A program made the position numbers and the translations under genes. A DNA stretch of 64,000 nucleotides from Campylobacter hyointestinalis subsp. hyointestinalis (GTDB taxonomy: Bacteria; Campylobacterota; Campylobacteria; Campylobacterales; Campylobacteraceae), in contig NZ_CP053827.1 of the NCBI RefSeq assembly GCF_013372145.1, positions 124,001 to 188,000 of the forward strand, in the 5' to 3' direction. Positions 30,986-40,582 of the stretch are shown in pieces (positions within the stretch are counted from its first letter, which is position 1; every line of letters starts with the position of its first letter). The notes beneath the pieces were generated by a model. The model was not told where the DNA came from. It was given only the letters and a program-made list of their open reading frames with translations, and did no database searches.

Positions 30986-32260
30986 ATGAGCAATACCGTA
31001 ACACTTACTGATAATAGAAATGGCAAGAGTTATGAGTTTCCTATATTAGATGGAACAAAAGGACCTAGCGTTATTGATATATCTACGCTTTATAAAGATA
31101 CTGGTATGTTTACGTTTGATAGGGGCTATACTAGCACTGCTATGTGTAGATCAGCTATCACGTTTATAGATGGTGAAAAAGGCGAACTTATGCACCGCGG
31201 ATATGATATAGCGTGGTTGGCGGAAAATAAACTATATCTTGATGTCGTATATCTTTTACTAAATAAACATCTACCTAGCAAGGATGAATTAGAAGCATTT
31301 AGACGTGAACTAAAAGAAAGAAGCTTTTTAAATGAAAAAATGCTGAAACTTTTTGATTGTTTCCCTGACAAGGCTCATCCAATGGCAGTTCTTCAAGCGA
31401 GCGTTGCTACTATGAGTGCTTATTATAAAAGAGATATGAACTTTGATGATATGAAAGATTATATGGAACTTGCAAAACGCTTGATAGCTAAAATTCCTAC
31501 TTTTATAGCGTTTCATTATCGTTATACTCGCGGCTTTCCTGTGATTTATCCGGATTTAGATCGTGGATTTACAGAGAATTTCTTATATATGCTAAGAGCA
31601 TTCCCACACAATAAAGTCGATCTAAAACCTATCGAAGTCAAGGCTTTTGATACTGTTTTGATGTTGCACGCTGACCACGAGCAAAACGCTTCTACTACTA
31701 CTGTTAGGACTGTCGGTTCGACTCACGCTCATCCGTATTCTTGCATAAGTGCTGGTATAGGTGCACTTTGGGGACACGCTCATGGTGGTGCAAATGAGGG
31801 CGTTATAAGACAGCTTGAAATGATAGGAACTCCAGATAGAGTTGATGAGTTTATCAAAAGAGCAAAAGATCATAACGACCCATTCCGTTTAATGGGATTT
31901 GGGCATAGGGTTTATAAAAACTTTGATCCACGCGCTAAAGTACTAAAAGGACTAAGAGATAAACTTATAAATGAGATCGGCATAGACAATAATCTTATAA
32001 AAGTTGCAAGCAGGATAGAAGAGATAGCGTTAAATGATGAGTATTTTGTATCAAGAAATTTATATCCAAATGTTGATTTCCATAGTGGGCTTATCTTAAA
32101 AGCGTTAAAAATTCCAAATGAGATGTTCGCGGCTATCTTCGTTATGGGTAGAGTTCCTGGCTGGTTGAGCCAATGGATGGAGCTAAAATCCCAAGATAGC
32201 ATAAAAATAGTTCGTCCAAGACAACTTTACGTTGGACCTACTTGCCCTCCTAAAGCTTAA
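30986..32260 (+). CDS. gltA: Citrate synthase (type II)
   Basis: The protein has 424 residues. The catalytic His lies in GHAHGGANEG, a second in FGHRVYKNFDPRA, and the Asp in YPNVDFHSG, all conserved. It condenses oxaloacetate and acetyl-CoA as the entry to the TCA cycle. The length and N-terminal domain are those of the hexameric, NADH-sensitive type. The ribosome site AAAGGATTGAA precedes the ATG, and a promoter -10 (TAGAAT, 30951) lies in the same context as that of topA. The stop overlaps the cysQ start (TAATG). Confidence 0.97.
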   Translation: MSNTVTLTDNRNGKSYEFPILDGTKGPSVIDISTLYKDTGMFTFDRGYTSTAMCRSAITFIDGEKGELMHRGYDIAWLAENKLYLDVVYLLLNKHLPSKDELEAFRRELKERSFLNEKMLKLFDCFPDKAHPMAVLQASVATMSAYYKRDMNFDDMKDYMELAKRLIAKIPTFIAFHYRYTRGFPVIYPDLDRGFTENFLYMLRAFPHNKVDLKPIEVKAFDTVLMLHADHEQNASTTTVRTVGSTHAHPYSCISAGIGALWGHAHGGANEGVIRQLEMIGTPDRVDEFIKRAKDHNDPFRLMGFGHRVYKNFDPRAKVLKGLRDKLINEIGIDNNLIKVASRIEEIALNDEYFVSRNLYPNVDFHSGLILKALKIPNEMFAAIFVMGRVPGWLSQWMELKSQDSIKIVRPRQLYVGPTCPPKA

Positions 32261-33036
32261 TGAAAGAGCTTATGGGTATCGCACTTCTAGCTGCTAAGGC
32301 GGCTGGAGATGCGATTTTAAAGCATTATGACAACTACGACTTAACTTTTAAAAACGATAGATCGCCTCTTACTAGTGCTGATCTTGCTGCAAACGACGCT
32401 ATCTTTTCATATTTAGAAAAAACAGGCATAGATATCTGCTCTGAAGAGCGAATTTTAGAGTATGAAAAAAGAGATGAGAGTTCGAAATTTTGGCTTATAG
32501 ATCCACTTGATGGTACAAAAGAGTTTATAAGTAAAAATGGTGAATTTTGCGTTTGTATAGCTCTTATAGAATTTGGAAGACCAGTCTTAGGCGTGATATA
32601 TATACCTTTTAGCAACGAGATGTTTTATAGCTCTGGTAACTCTAAAGTCTATAAAAACGGCTTTCTAATCGGTGAAAGTTTGATACAAAGTAACTCTTTG
32701 ATATCTGGAAGTCATAGTTATTCGCAAAATACACAGGCATTTGCCGATAGGTTTAAATTTGATATTGTAAAATGCGGTTCTGCTATGAAATTTTGTCGTT
32801 TAGTAGAGGGCAAGGCTAGCATTTATCCAAGATTTTGTAACTCATCTATCTGGGATATTGCAGCAGGCGATTTTTTACTTTCTCAAAGCGGTGGCAAAGT
32901 CGTCTCTCTAAAAAACCATAAAGAGCTCAGATATGATAACGAAAATCTTAAAAATGATTATTTTTTGGCAGTAAATAAAAACCTTGTACCAAATTTAAAT
33001 TCCTATCTTAAATTTATCCAAAATATCCATAGCTAA
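32260..33036 (+). CDS. cysQ: 3'(2'),5'-bisphosphate nucleotidase CysQ-like
   Basis: The protein has 258 residues of the lithium-sensitive inositol monophosphatase fold. The metal-binding motif IDPLDGTKEFI is intact, and WDIAAGDFLLSQSGG matches the second motif. CysQ removes the 3' phosphate from PAP formed in sulfate assimilation and related reactions. Related inositol phosphatases cannot be fully excluded, but the KEFI extension after DGT is characteristic of CysQ. It is translationally coupled to gltA. Confidence 0.9.
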   Translation: MKELMGIALLAAKAAGDAILKHYDNYDLTFKNDRSPLTSADLAANDAIFSYLEKTGIDICSEERILEYEKRDESSKFWLIDPLDGTKEFISKNGEFCVCIALIEFGRPVLGVIYIPFSNEMFYSSGNSKVYKNGFLIGESLIQSNSLISGSHSYSQNTQAFADRFKFDIVKCGSAMKFCRLVEGKASIYPRFCNSSIWDIAAGDFLLSQSGGKVVSLKNHKELRYDNENLKNDYFLAVNKNLVPNLNSYLKFIQNIHS

Positions 33037-33092
33037 GGTCTTTTTAAATTTAGACTCATTTTGATTTTAAATTCAAACCCCAAACTATTTAT

Positions 33093-33108
33093 GTTTCCAT
33101 TTTGTTTC
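33093..33108 (+). promoter_or_regulatory. Candidate pho box upstream of pstS
   Basis: GTTTC occurs twice with an 11-base period (33093-33097 and 33104-33108), about 40 bases before the pstS start. This resembles the direct-repeat PhosR/PhoB-type site described for Campylobacter phosphate genes. The cognate two-component genes are not in this window. Confidence 0.5.
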
Positions 33109-33149
33109 TAAGTGTAGTTAAAATTGCACTACAAATCAAAGGAGACGAT

Positions 33150-34160
33150 ATGTTAAAAAAAGCAATTTGTACGGTTTTGGTTGGTACTTTAGGACTAAGC
33201 GCAGCCGATAAACTAATGGGTCAAGGTGCTACTTTTCCACTTCCTATCTACAAAGAGTGGAGCAAACTTTACTATAAAACTACAAAAAACGAAGTAACTT
33301 ATAACGGTGGTGGAAGCGGTAAAGGCATAAGTGCGATAACAGATAGAAACGGCGACTTTGGCGGAAGCGATTCACCGCTTAAAACAGATGAGCTAAAAGA
33401 AAAAGGTTTATTACAGTTCCCAGCTATCATCGGTAGCGTTGTTTTGGCTTATAATATAGAAGGCATAAAAGACGGCGAACTCAAGCTATCAAGCGCCGCT
33501 GTTGCTGGTATATTTTCAGGCGAGATAACAAAATGGAACGACAAGATCATAGCAAAAGACAATCCAAATTTAAAACTTCCAAATGAAACGATAACACCTG
33601 TTGTTAGAAGCGATTCTAGTGGAACGACTTTTAATTTTACTAGTTATCTTTCAAAAGCAAATGAAAGCTGGGCAACAAAATACGGTGCTAATAAAACTAT
33701 AAATTGGGGCGCTAAAGTCGTACCGGCAAATGGCAATCCGCTTGTTGCGAGCTCTATAAAGCAAATTCCGTATTCTATAGGCTACATCGAGTATGCTTAT
33801 AAGCTTTCAACTGGACTAAACGCAGCTACTTTGCAAACTAAAGACGGCGACTGGGTCAAAGCTACTCCTGCAAATTTTGCAAAAGCAGCAGCGAATTCAA
33901 ACTTTAGTATAAAAGAAAACTTTTATGATATTTTGGCGTATTCTGCTGGAAAAGGTAGTTATCCTATCGTAGCGGCTACGTTTATTTTACTACCTAATGA
34001 TAATGGTGAAAACAATAAAAAGGTAGTTAAATTTTTTGAGTGGGCATTTAGTGATGAGAGTGCCAAAGCTGCTGCGAAAAAACTCGGCTATGAGCCGCTT
34101 CCAGATGAAACTGTGGCTATGATAAAAGAGTACTGGAAGATTAACCAAATAAAAGAATAA
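33150..34160 (+). CDS. pstS: Phosphate ABC transporter, periplasmic binding protein PstS
   Basis: The protein has 336 residues from the ATG at 33150, which has the ribosome site AAAGGAG and opens a signal peptide (MLKKAICTVLVGTLGLSA). An in-frame start at 33102 has neither. The phosphate-binding motifs are present: QGATFPLPIYKEW, GGGSGKG, DFGGSDSPL and RSDSSGTTFNF. It captures phosphate in the periplasm for PstCAB encoded directly downstream. Confidence 0.95.
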   Translation: MLKKAICTVLVGTLGLSAADKLMGQGATFPLPIYKEWSKLYYKTTKNEVTYNGGGSGKGISAITDRNGDFGGSDSPLKTDELKEKGLLQFPAIIGSVVLAYNIEGIKDGELKLSSAAVAGIFSGEITKWNDKIIAKDNPNLKLPNETITPVVRSDSSGTTFNFTSYLSKANESWATKYGANKTINWGAKVVPANGNPLVASSIKQIPYSIGYIEYAYKLSTGLNAATLQTKDGDWVKATPANFAKAAANSNFSIKENFYDILAYSAGKGSYPIVAATFILLPNDNGENNKKVVKFFEWAFSDESAKAAAKKLGYEPLPDETVAMIKEYWKINQIKE

Positions 34161-34162
34161 AT

Positions 34163-35038
34163 ATGAAAAAGATAGCTATAAAAGACAGAGTCGTTGAAGC
34201 CATGTTCTCTAGCGGTGCAAAAGCATCTGTGATTATAGTGATGATTTTGCTAGTCGCACTATTTTTGGCTCTCCTTTATAAGGCGATACCTGCTATGAAG
34301 GAGTTTGGATTTGGGTTTATATTTAGCCTAAAATGGGACGTAAATACAAATGAATTTGGCGGACTTGCTAGTATTTACGGAAGCGTGATTTCAACTTTTA
34401 TAGCTATGATTTTAGCCACTCCGGTGGCCATAGGCACGGCTATATTTCTTACACAGATCGCACCTCATAAGATCAGAAGCTTTTTTGGTGTGAGCATAGA
34501 GTTATTAGCGGCGATTCCTAGTATCGTCTATGGGATGTGGGGATTTATATACTTTGTTCCGCTTGTTCGGGTGATTTTTGGAGGAAGCGGATTTGGACTT
34601 CTTACTGGTGGGCTAGTTTTAGGCGTGATGATTTTGCCTTTTATAGCCTCTGTTTCAAGAGACGCTATGAACACGACTCCAGAGATTTTAAAGGAGTCGG
34701 CTTACGCTTTAGGCGCTACTAAATTTGATGTGATAAAGCATGTGATATTTCCGTATGCAAAGCTAGGAATCATAGGCTCTATCATACTTGCTCTAGGTAG
34801 GGCTTTTGGTGAGACTATGGCAGCTATCTATCTTTTGGGTGCGATCCAAAAGATACCAGATAATTTAGCTAGCCCAGCAACTTCCATACCGGTGACTTTA
34901 GCATCTCAGTTTGGTGAGGCAATGGGAAATGAGCTTTATGAAAGTAGTCTTTTTTATCTAGCATTGATACTGTTTTTGATCAGTTTTGCAAGCATTGCTT
35001 TGGCTAAATTTGTATTTTTGAAAAGAGGCAAGAGATGA
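34163..35038 (+). CDS. pstC: Phosphate ABC transporter permease PstC
   Basis: The protein has 291 residues with about six membrane helices and the EAA coupling motif around KESAYALGATKFDVIKHVIFPYAK. It starts 2 bases after the pstS stop and overlaps pstA by 4 bases (ATGA). It forms the inner-membrane channel with PstA. The DVNTNEFGGLASIYGSVISTF segment is typical of PstC. Confidence 0.95.
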   Translation: MKKIAIKDRVVEAMFSSGAKASVIIVMILLVALFLALLYKAIPAMKEFGFGFIFSLKWDVNTNEFGGLASIYGSVISTFIAMILATPVAIGTAIFLTQIAPHKIRSFFGVSIELLAAIPSIVYGMWGFIYFVPLVRVIFGGSGFGLLTGGLVLGVMILPFIASVSRDAMNTTPEILKESAYALGATKFDVIKHVIFPYAKLGIIGSIILALGRAFGETMAAIYLLGAIQKIPDNLASPATSIPVTLASQFGEAMGNELYESSLFYLALILFLISFASIALAKFVFLKRGKR

Positions 35039-35859
35039 GATCTGTAAATTACATAGCTAAAAGAGTTTTAGTAGATAAGCTCATCTGCTATCTTAGCACG
35101 GCTTTTGCGATTTTTGGACTTATATTTTTATTTTGGATTATTCTTACTGTTATCTATAAGGGTTTTTCTGGTTTTAGCTTGACTTTATTTACCATTCCTA
35201 CATCATTTGGCGGACTTGCAAATGCTCTTTTAGGACAGCTTGAGCTAGTTATTATAGCATCGCTTGTTGGAGTGCCTTTTGGTATTATGGCAGGAGTTTA
35301 TCTAAGCGAATATGGGTTAAATAAAAATATATCAAATTTAATAAGAAATATCAGTGATATCATGATGAGTACCCCAAGTATAGTTATAGGTGCTTTTGCT
35401 TACGCTATTTTGGTTAGGCCTTTAAACTCATATAGCGGCTGGGCAGGAAGTTTTGCGCTTGCTATTATGATGATACCTGTTGTATTAAAAACTACTGATG
35501 ATATGCTTAGTCTTGTGCCAAAAGCATTAAGAGAGGCTAGTTTTGCACTTGGTGCTTCAAAATACAAATGTATCACGAGCGTGGTTTTTAGAGCTGCAAA
35601 AAACGGACTTTTAACCGGAGTGATTTTATCTGTCGCAAGAGTCGCTGGTGAGACTGCTCCGCTGCTTTTTACAAGTTCAAATAGTGACTTTTTCAATTTT
35701 AATATGAATGAAGCCATTCCTTCTCTTAGCGTTAGCATATTTGATTTTAGTTCTATGCCTGATGAAAATTTAAATGCAGTCGCGTGGGCTGGAGCTTTGA
35801 TACTAGCTATTTTTGTTTTAGGCGTCAATATTTTAGGACGCATTTTAATACGTAAATAA
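35035..35859 (+). CDS. pstA: Phosphate ABC transporter permease PstA
   Basis: The protein has 274 residues with about six membrane helices. The EAA motif region REASFALGASKYKCITSVVFRAAKNG and GETAPLLFTSSNSDFF are typical of PstA. It overlaps pstC by 4 bases and is followed 9 bases later by pstB, so the four pst genes are one transcript. No phoU follows pstB. Confidence 0.95.
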   Translation: MRSVNYIAKRVLVDKLICYLSTAFAIFGLIFLFWIILTVIYKGFSGFSLTLFTIPTSFGGLANALLGQLELVIIASLVGVPFGIMAGVYLSEYGLNKNISNLIRNISDIMMSTPSIVIGAFAYAILVRPLNSYSGWAGSFALAIMMIPVVLKTTDDMLSLVPKALREASFALGASKYKCITSVVFRAAKNGLLTGVILSVARVAGETAPLLFTSSNSDFFNFNMNEAIPSLSVSIFDFSSMPDENLNAVAWAGALILAIFVLGVNILGRILIRK

Positions 35860-35868
35860 AGGAATAAA

Positions 35869-36636
35869 ATGAGTAAAAATTTGGCTATAGATATAAAAGA
35901 TTTTTCATTTTGGTATGCAAAATCGAGCAAACCAAGTCTAAATAATATAAATTTGCCAGTTGTCAAAAACAAAGTTACGGCTCTGATAGGACCTAGTGGA
36001 TGTGGAAAATCCACACTTTTACGCTCTATTAACCGCATACACGATCTTTATCCAGGAAATACTTATGAGGGTAAGATAATGTTTGAGGGCAAAAATATAC
36101 TTGATCCAAAGATAGATCTTATAGATCTTAGGATTAAAGTCGGTATGATATTTCAGCAGCCAACTGCTTTTCCTATGAGCATAAAAGACAATGTAGCTTA
36201 TGGGCTAAAACTAAGTGGCGTAAAAGATAAAAAACTACTAGCAAAAAAAGTCGAAGAGTCTCTAAGAGGTGCAAATATTTGGGATGAGGTAAAAGATAGG
36301 CTGGGCGATGACGCCACTTCTCTAAGCGGAGGTCAAAGACAAAGGCTTTGTATAGCAAGAGCTATAGCAGTAAGTCCGGAAGTTTTGCTTTTTGATGAGC
36401 CTACAAGTGCGCTTGATCCGATATCTACTATAGCCATAGAAGAGTTAATACATAGTTTAAAAGATAGGTACACAGTTGTTATAGTCACCCACAATATGGC
36501 TCAAGCCACTAGAGTTAGTGATTATACCGCATTTATGTATCTAGGTGATATGATAGAATACGGCGAAACTGAGCAAATTTTTAATGCTCCAAAAGAGCAA
36601 CTTTTAAAAGAGTATGTCGGTGGCAAATTTGGTTAA
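35869..36636 (+). CDS. pstB: Phosphate ABC transporter ATPase PstB
   Basis: The protein has 255 residues with complete ATPase motifs: Walker [11 protein letters not shown]-loop [10 protein letters not shown], signature LSGGQRQR, Walker [12 protein letters not shown] and the H-loop VTHN. The end YVGGKFG is the PstB consensus. It energises PstCA. Its 3' end overlaps the nucleotidyltransferase gene by 23 bases. Confidence 0.96.
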   Translation: MSKNLAIDIKDFSFWYAKSSKPSLNNINLPVVKNKVTALIGPSGCGKSTLLRSINRIHDLYPGNTYEGKIMFEGKNILDPKIDLIDLRIKVGMIFQQPTAFPMSIKDNVAYGLKLSGVKDKKLLAKKVEESLRGANIWDEVKDRLGDDATSLSGGQRQRLCIARAIAVSPEVLLFDEPTSALDPISTIAIEELIHSLKDRYTVVIVTHNMAQATRVSDYTAFMYLGDMIEYGETEQIFNAPKEQLLKEYVGGKFG

Positions 36637-37063
36637 TATCCCATCAAATACGCAAAAAGAGCTAATAGAAAAGTTCAAACAGCTAAAGCCTTTGGAGGTT
36701 TGGCTCTTTGGCAGTTATGCAAAAGGAAACCCAACAGCATCTAGCGATATGGATCTATTTTTGGTTAAAAAGAAACTAAAGCCAAATTTTAGCGATGAGT
36801 TAGTAAGGCTTAGAGGTGAGCTTAGAGAATTTGAAAAAAAACATAACATCGAGATAGATCTTTTTGTCGATACGAAATCAAATATCAAGCAAAAACTAAG
36901 AAATAATGATGAATTTTATAGTTCTGTCTTTAGAAACGCTCAAAAAATTTATACGAAAAATAAAAAATGCTATGTCTGGCTAAATAGAATGAATAAATTT
37001 GATAGTTTAATTTTTAATTCTATAAAATGGCTCATTTTAATAGAGAAAAACTATCCGATTTAA
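36614..37063 (+). CDS. Minimal nucleotidyltransferase (MNT type)
   Basis: The protein has 149 residues. The DNA polymerase beta-like motif [19 protein letters not shown] and the later Asp in EIDLFVD give the three metal-binding acidic residues of the MNT family. Such proteins often act with a HEPN partner, but no complete HEPN gene follows. The last 30 residues (from [15 protein letters not shown]) look unlike the domain and could be a remnant of a HEPN start. It overlaps pstB by 23 bases if the ATG at 36614 is used; a TTG at 36632 is an alternative. Role and substrate unknown. Confidence 0.75.
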   Translation: MSVANLVNIPSNTQKELIEKFKQLKPLEVWLFGSYAKGNPTASSDMDLFLVKKKLKPNFSDELVRLRGELREFEKKHNIEIDLFVDTKSNIKQKLRNNDEFYSSVFRNAQKIYTKNKKCYVWLNRMNKFDSLIFNSIKWLILIEKNYPI

Positions 37064-37116
37064 TTTATATAAAATTAAATTTATGCTAAAATCATAACTT
37101 TTACGTGAGGAAAGAT

Positions 37117-38409
37117 ATGATAAAAACAGTTTTACCGCTTAGTTTTATAACCGCTTCAAGATTTTTTGGGCTTTTTATAGTGTTACCGGTACTTAGTCTT
37201 TATGCTTTAAATTTAAAAGGCGCAAATGAGTTTTTAGTCGGACTTTTAGTCGGCGTTTATGCTATCACTCAGATGATTTTACAAGCGCCTTTTGGGGCTC
37301 TTAGCGATAAATTTGGCAGAAAAATCACGATGAGTTTTGGGCTGATTATCTTCATCATTGGTTCGCTGATTTGTGCGAATGCAAATGATATTTACACTAT
37401 GCTTTTAGGGCGTCTTATCCAAGGTAGTGGGGCTATCGGCGCAGTTGCGACTGCTATGATAAGCGACTTTGTCAGCGAGGAGAAAAGAGGCCACGCTATG
37501 GCGATAATGGGCGGTATGATAGGTATATCTTTTGGACTATCTATGGTTTTAAGCCCTATTTTAAGCTCTAAATTTGGACTTTCTAGCTTGTTCTATCTCT
37601 CGGCTTTGCTTTGTGTTTTTTGTATAGTTTTGCTCTACGCGGTTGTGCCTAGTGAGATAAAAGTAGTCTATCACGAACCCAAAATAGGCTTTTTAAAACT
37701 TCTTAAACAAAAAAATCTTTTTATTATGAATATCACGAATTTAATGCAAAAAATGCTTATGAGCACCGCGTTTGTTGCTATCCCTATCATTTTAGTTGGT
37801 GAAATGGGCTTTGATGGCAAAAATTTATGGATAGTATATGCCCTTGCTAGCTTATTTGGATTTGTATCTATGGGAATGGCAGGATTTTTAGGAGATGCAA
37901 AAGGTCATAGTAAAAAGCTTTTGCTTATAGGTGTAGTCTTGTTCATAGCTGCGTATTTGACGTTTGCTTTTAGCAAAAATAGTACGTTTTTTATAGTTGG
38001 CGTTGTTCTGTTTTTTATCGGATTTAACTTGCACGAACCCATTATGCAAAGCTGTGCTAGTAAATTTGCCCTAAGTAGCCAAAAAGGCTCAGCTCTAGGC
38101 GTTTTCAACGCTTTTGGATATTGCGGCAGTTTTTTAGGAGGAGTTCTAGGTGGATATTTTTTACATAAATTCGATATAACTACTTTGGCGATTTTTTACG
38201 CTGTTCTATCTATACTTTGGTTAGCGCTTTTAAGTCTGCTTAGCGATCCAAAGATCTTTAAGAATTTATATCTTGAGAGCGCTGATTTTAGCAAACTCGA
38301 TGGAATTTTAGGGATCATAGAAAGGTACCATAGCAAAAGAGGTTATGTTATCAAATACAACTCAAATTTGATAAATGAAAGCGAGATCAGATCTATCCTT
38401 GCTGGGTGA
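37117..38409 (+). CDS. MFS transporter, YajR-like with C-terminal YAM-type domain
   Basis: The protein has 430 residues from the ATG at 37117, preceded by GAGGAAAG; an in-frame GTG at 37105 overlaps that ribosome site. It has twelve helices with the MFS motif A (GALSDKFGRKI) and motif C-like glycine-rich helix 5 (GGMIGISFGLSMVLSPIL). The last about 60 residues form a small soluble domain (ESADFSKLDGILGIIERYH...) like the ferredoxin-like YAM domain of YajR. It is probably a drug/H+ antiporter; substrate unknown. It follows the nucleotidyltransferase by 54 bases. Confidence 0.85.
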   Translation: MIKTVLPLSFITASRFFGLFIVLPVLSLYALNLKGANEFLVGLLVGVYAITQMILQAPFGALSDKFGRKITMSFGLIIFIIGSLICANANDIYTMLLGRLIQGSGAIGAVATAMISDFVSEEKRGHAMAIMGGMIGISFGLSMVLSPILSSKFGLSSLFYLSALLCVFCIVLLYAVVPSEIKVVYHEPKIGFLKLLKQKNLFIMNITNLMQKMLMSTAFVAIPIILVGEMGFDGKNLWIVYALASLFGFVSMGMAGFLGDAKGHSKKLLLIGVVLFIAAYLTFAFSKNSTFFIVGVVLFFIGFNLHEPIMQSCASKFALSSQKGSALGVFNAFGYCGSFLGGVLGGYFLHKFDITTLAIFYAVLSILWLALLSLLSDPKIFKNLYLESADFSKLDGILGIIERYHSKRGYVIKYNSNLINESEIRSILAG

Positions 38410-38493
38410 CATAGTCTTGCTTGTATTCAGATATCTTATATCCTAAATTATAATATTTTTTAAATTTTTATTGATTTTTTATATTTAAACATT

Positions 38494-38499
38494 TATAAT
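38494..38499 (+). promoter_or_regulatory. Promoter -10 of the chemoreceptor gene
   Basis: TATAAT in T-rich DNA, 49 bases before the chemoreceptor start. The predicted transcript would begin near 38506 and carry the G9 tract in its short 5' leader. Confidence 0.5.
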
Positions 38500-38527
38500 C
38501 CTTCCTTAACATTCAAATTACAATGCA

Positions 38528-38536
38528 GGGGGGGGG
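38528..38536 (+). repeat. G9 homopolymer at the ribosome site of a chemoreceptor gene
   Basis: Nine G end 6 bases before the ATG at 38543, at the place where the Shine-Dalgarno sequence must lie. An upstream ATG at 38523 opens a mini-frame through the tract. With 9 G it ends in a TGA overlapping the receptor ATG (TTATGA), and with 10 G it ends at TAG. Slippage would therefore change ribosome access or coupling rather than fuse frames. Confidence 0.75.
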
Positions 38537-38542
38537 TAGGTT

Positions 38543-40492
38543 ATGAAAAGTATCTCAGGTAAAGTTTCGATTATTATAGCAGTGATTTTTGCTATTTTAC
38601 TATCGATAGTGTCTTATGTAAATTACACACAATCTAGAAACAATTCGCTAAAACTACTGATTTCGGAGACTTCAAAGATCCTAGAAGCATCTACAGAAAT
38701 ATCAAATAACGAATTGGGTTATGGTGAAACTACAGTAGAAGCTATGGCTAAGTACATAGCAGAACACGGCATAGACGATACTCTTATGTTGACTTTAACT
38801 ATCGTAAATGATACAAACGGTCTTGAATCTACATATTTTGGTTCTGAAATAAATGGAAATATGTATAGTTCAGGTGGAAGAATAAACTATAAGGATGACA
38901 ATTTTGATGTTAGAAAACGTCCTTGGTATCAAGAGACGATCGAGAAAAATAGGCTTGTAATCACTGAGCCTTATCCGGACTTAACAACTGGTAAAATGGT
39001 CATCACAGCATCGCAACCTGTGTATAAAGACTCGAAATTAATAGGTGTTATGGCTATAGATTTAGTAAGCGATGATCTATCAAAACAAATTTTTGATATA
39101 GCAAAGGTAGAGGGCGGCTATCTTATAATCATAAATAAAGACGGTAAGATCTTGATGCACCCAAATAAAGAGTTGGTCGGTAAACAAGCTAATTCTTCAG
39201 TTGAGATCGCCAACAATGTCAAAAATAAAAAATTTGATGAGTTTGGTAGAGTCTCATATAAAAGCGAAGATGGCATACAAAAATTAGCAAAATGTGCCGA
39301 GCTTAAGTATAATAACTGGCAAGTTTGTACCGCTCGTGATACTAGATTTTTTGAAGAAAAAAATAACGAAATACTATTAGAATCAATTATTATGGCTATA
39401 TTGTCTATTATAATTACTACTGTGATAGTCTTAGTTCTGATAAAAAAGATGCTTAGTCCTATCCAAACTATAGGATCAGGTCTCAAAAACTTCTTTGACT
39501 TCCTAAACCATAAAAATAACAATCCAAAAGATATAAAACTAAACTCTAATGATGAGTTTGGAGTAATGGCTAAAATGATCAATGAAAACATAAATTTAGT
39601 CAAAGAGAATTTAAATCAAGACTCTATAGCTGTAAATGAGTCTCTTCAAAGAGCAAAAGAGGTAGAAAACGGAAATCTAAGTGTAAGAATAACTTCTAAA
39701 CCAGCATCACCAGGATTAAATCAATTAAAAGATGTATTAAATAATATGTTATCTGCATTAGAACAAAAGATAGGAAGTGATATAAACGTTATTCAAAACA
39801 CGTTTGATAGCTTTAAGAATTTAGACTTCACTAGTAAGATACCAGAGGCTAAAGGTGAAGTAGAAAAAGTAACTAATCTACTTGGTAATGAGATCACAAA
39901 GATGCTAAGCGATAACCTAGCTCAAGCAAATAATCTACAAGAAAAAGCAAATAGTCTAAAAACTCTAGTAGATAGTTTAAATACTTCAACTAAATCTCAA
40001 TCAGATAGTCTTCAAGAAAGTGCAGCTGCTGTTGAAGAGATGAGTAGTTCTATGGAAGCTATAAATGAAAGAACTGCTGAAGTTATAAAACAAAGCGAAG
40101 ATATCAAAAACATCATAACTATCATAAGAGATATTGCTGATCAAACAAATCTTTTAGCACTAAATGCTGCCATTGAAGCAGCCAGAGCTGGAGAGCATGG
40201 ACGTGGATTTGCAGTAGTTGCAGATGAAGTTAGAAAACTAGCTGAGAGAACTCAAAAATCTCTAGGAGAGATTGAAGCAAATGTAAATATCTTAAGTCAA
40301 AGCATAAATGAAGTATCTCAAAGTATCAATGAGCAAACAGAAGCTATAAATCAAATAAGTCATAGCGTAGTAAGTGTTGATGAGCTAACTAAACAAAATG
40401 TTACTATAGCAAGTGATACTAATAGAGTTACTAAAGAAGTAGAAGGTATTGCTGATATTATAGTTAGTGAAGTTAAGAAGAAGAAATTTTAA
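38543..40492 (+). CDS. Methyl-accepting chemotaxis protein with dCache sensor
   Basis: The protein has 649 residues. Helix 1 is at about 7-28. The periplasmic double-Cache domain has the RPWY motif and a following AIDL Asp, the pattern of amino-acid-binding dCache receptors. Helix 2 is at about 286-306, then a HAMP-like linker and a full signalling domain with the hairpin tip ([13 protein letters not shown] preceded by [22 protein letters not shown]). It ends KKKKF with no CheR-binding pentapeptide. From codon 313 to the stop it is identical to the broken receptor at 44458-46211. The G9 tract before its start suggests phase-variable expression. Ligand unknown. Confidence 0.93.
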   Translation: MKSISGKVSIIIAVIFAILLSIVSYVNYTQSRNNSLKLLISETSKILEASTEISNNELGYGETTVEAMAKYIAEHGIDDTLMLTLTIVNDTNGLESTYFGSEINGNMYSSGGRINYKDDNFDVRKRPWYQETIEKNRLVITEPYPDLTTGKMVITASQPVYKDSKLIGVMAIDLVSDDLSKQIFDIAKVEGGYLIIINKDGKILMHPNKELVGKQANSSVEIANNVKNKKFDEFGRVSYKSEDGIQKLAKCAELKYNNWQVCTARDTRFFEEKNNEILLESIIMAILSIIITTVIVLVLIKKMLSPIQTIGSGLKNFFDFLNHKNNNPKDIKLNSNDEFGVMAKMINENINLVKENLNQDSIAVNESLQRAKEVENGNLSVRITSKPASPGLNQLKDVLNNMLSALEQKIGSDINVIQNTFDSFKNLDFTSKIPEAKGEVEKVTNLLGNEITKMLSDNLAQANNLQEKANSLKTLVDSLNTSTKSQSDSLQESAAAVEEMSSSMEAINERTAEVIKQSEDIKNIITIIRDIADQTNLLALNAAIEAARAGEHGRGFAVVADEVRKLAERTQKSLGEIEANVNILSQSINEVSQSINEQTEAINQISHSVVSVDELTKQNVTIASDTNRVTKEVEGIADIIVSEVKKKKF

Positions 40493-40493
40493 G
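39479..40493 (+). repeat. 1015-bp inverted repeat, copy 1 (chemoreceptor signalling region)
   Basis: This stretch starts at GGTCTCAAAAACTTC and runs through the stop codon plus one base. It recurs in opposite orientation at 44457-45471. All stretches that I compared base by base were identical, and the encoded proteins are identical. Such identity points to recent duplication or ongoing gene conversion. Confidence 0.9.
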
Positions 40494-40521
40494 AAATAAG
40501 TGCCTTTTTGGCACTTATTTT
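40494..40521 (+). terminator. Rho-independent terminator after the chemoreceptor
   Basis: AAATAAGTGCC (40494-40504) and GGCACTTATTT (40510-40520) form a perfect 11-bp stem with a T5 loop and T tail. It lies just outside the shared repeat, so the second receptor copy lacks it. Confidence 0.9.
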
Positions 40522-40582
40522 AAACTCATATCCGCAAATATATTATAAATTTATCTATCTTTAGACTATCAAATTTGTAAAA

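Noticed and set aside
35400-36038. A 212-codon minus-strand frame across pstA and pstB
   Set aside because: Both plus-strand genes are well supported; the frame is a shadow with no start signals.
36614-37063. PhoU as last gene of the pst operon
   Set aside because: The sequence has the GSxAxG...SDxDL nucleotidyltransferase motif and none of the PhoU helical repeats.
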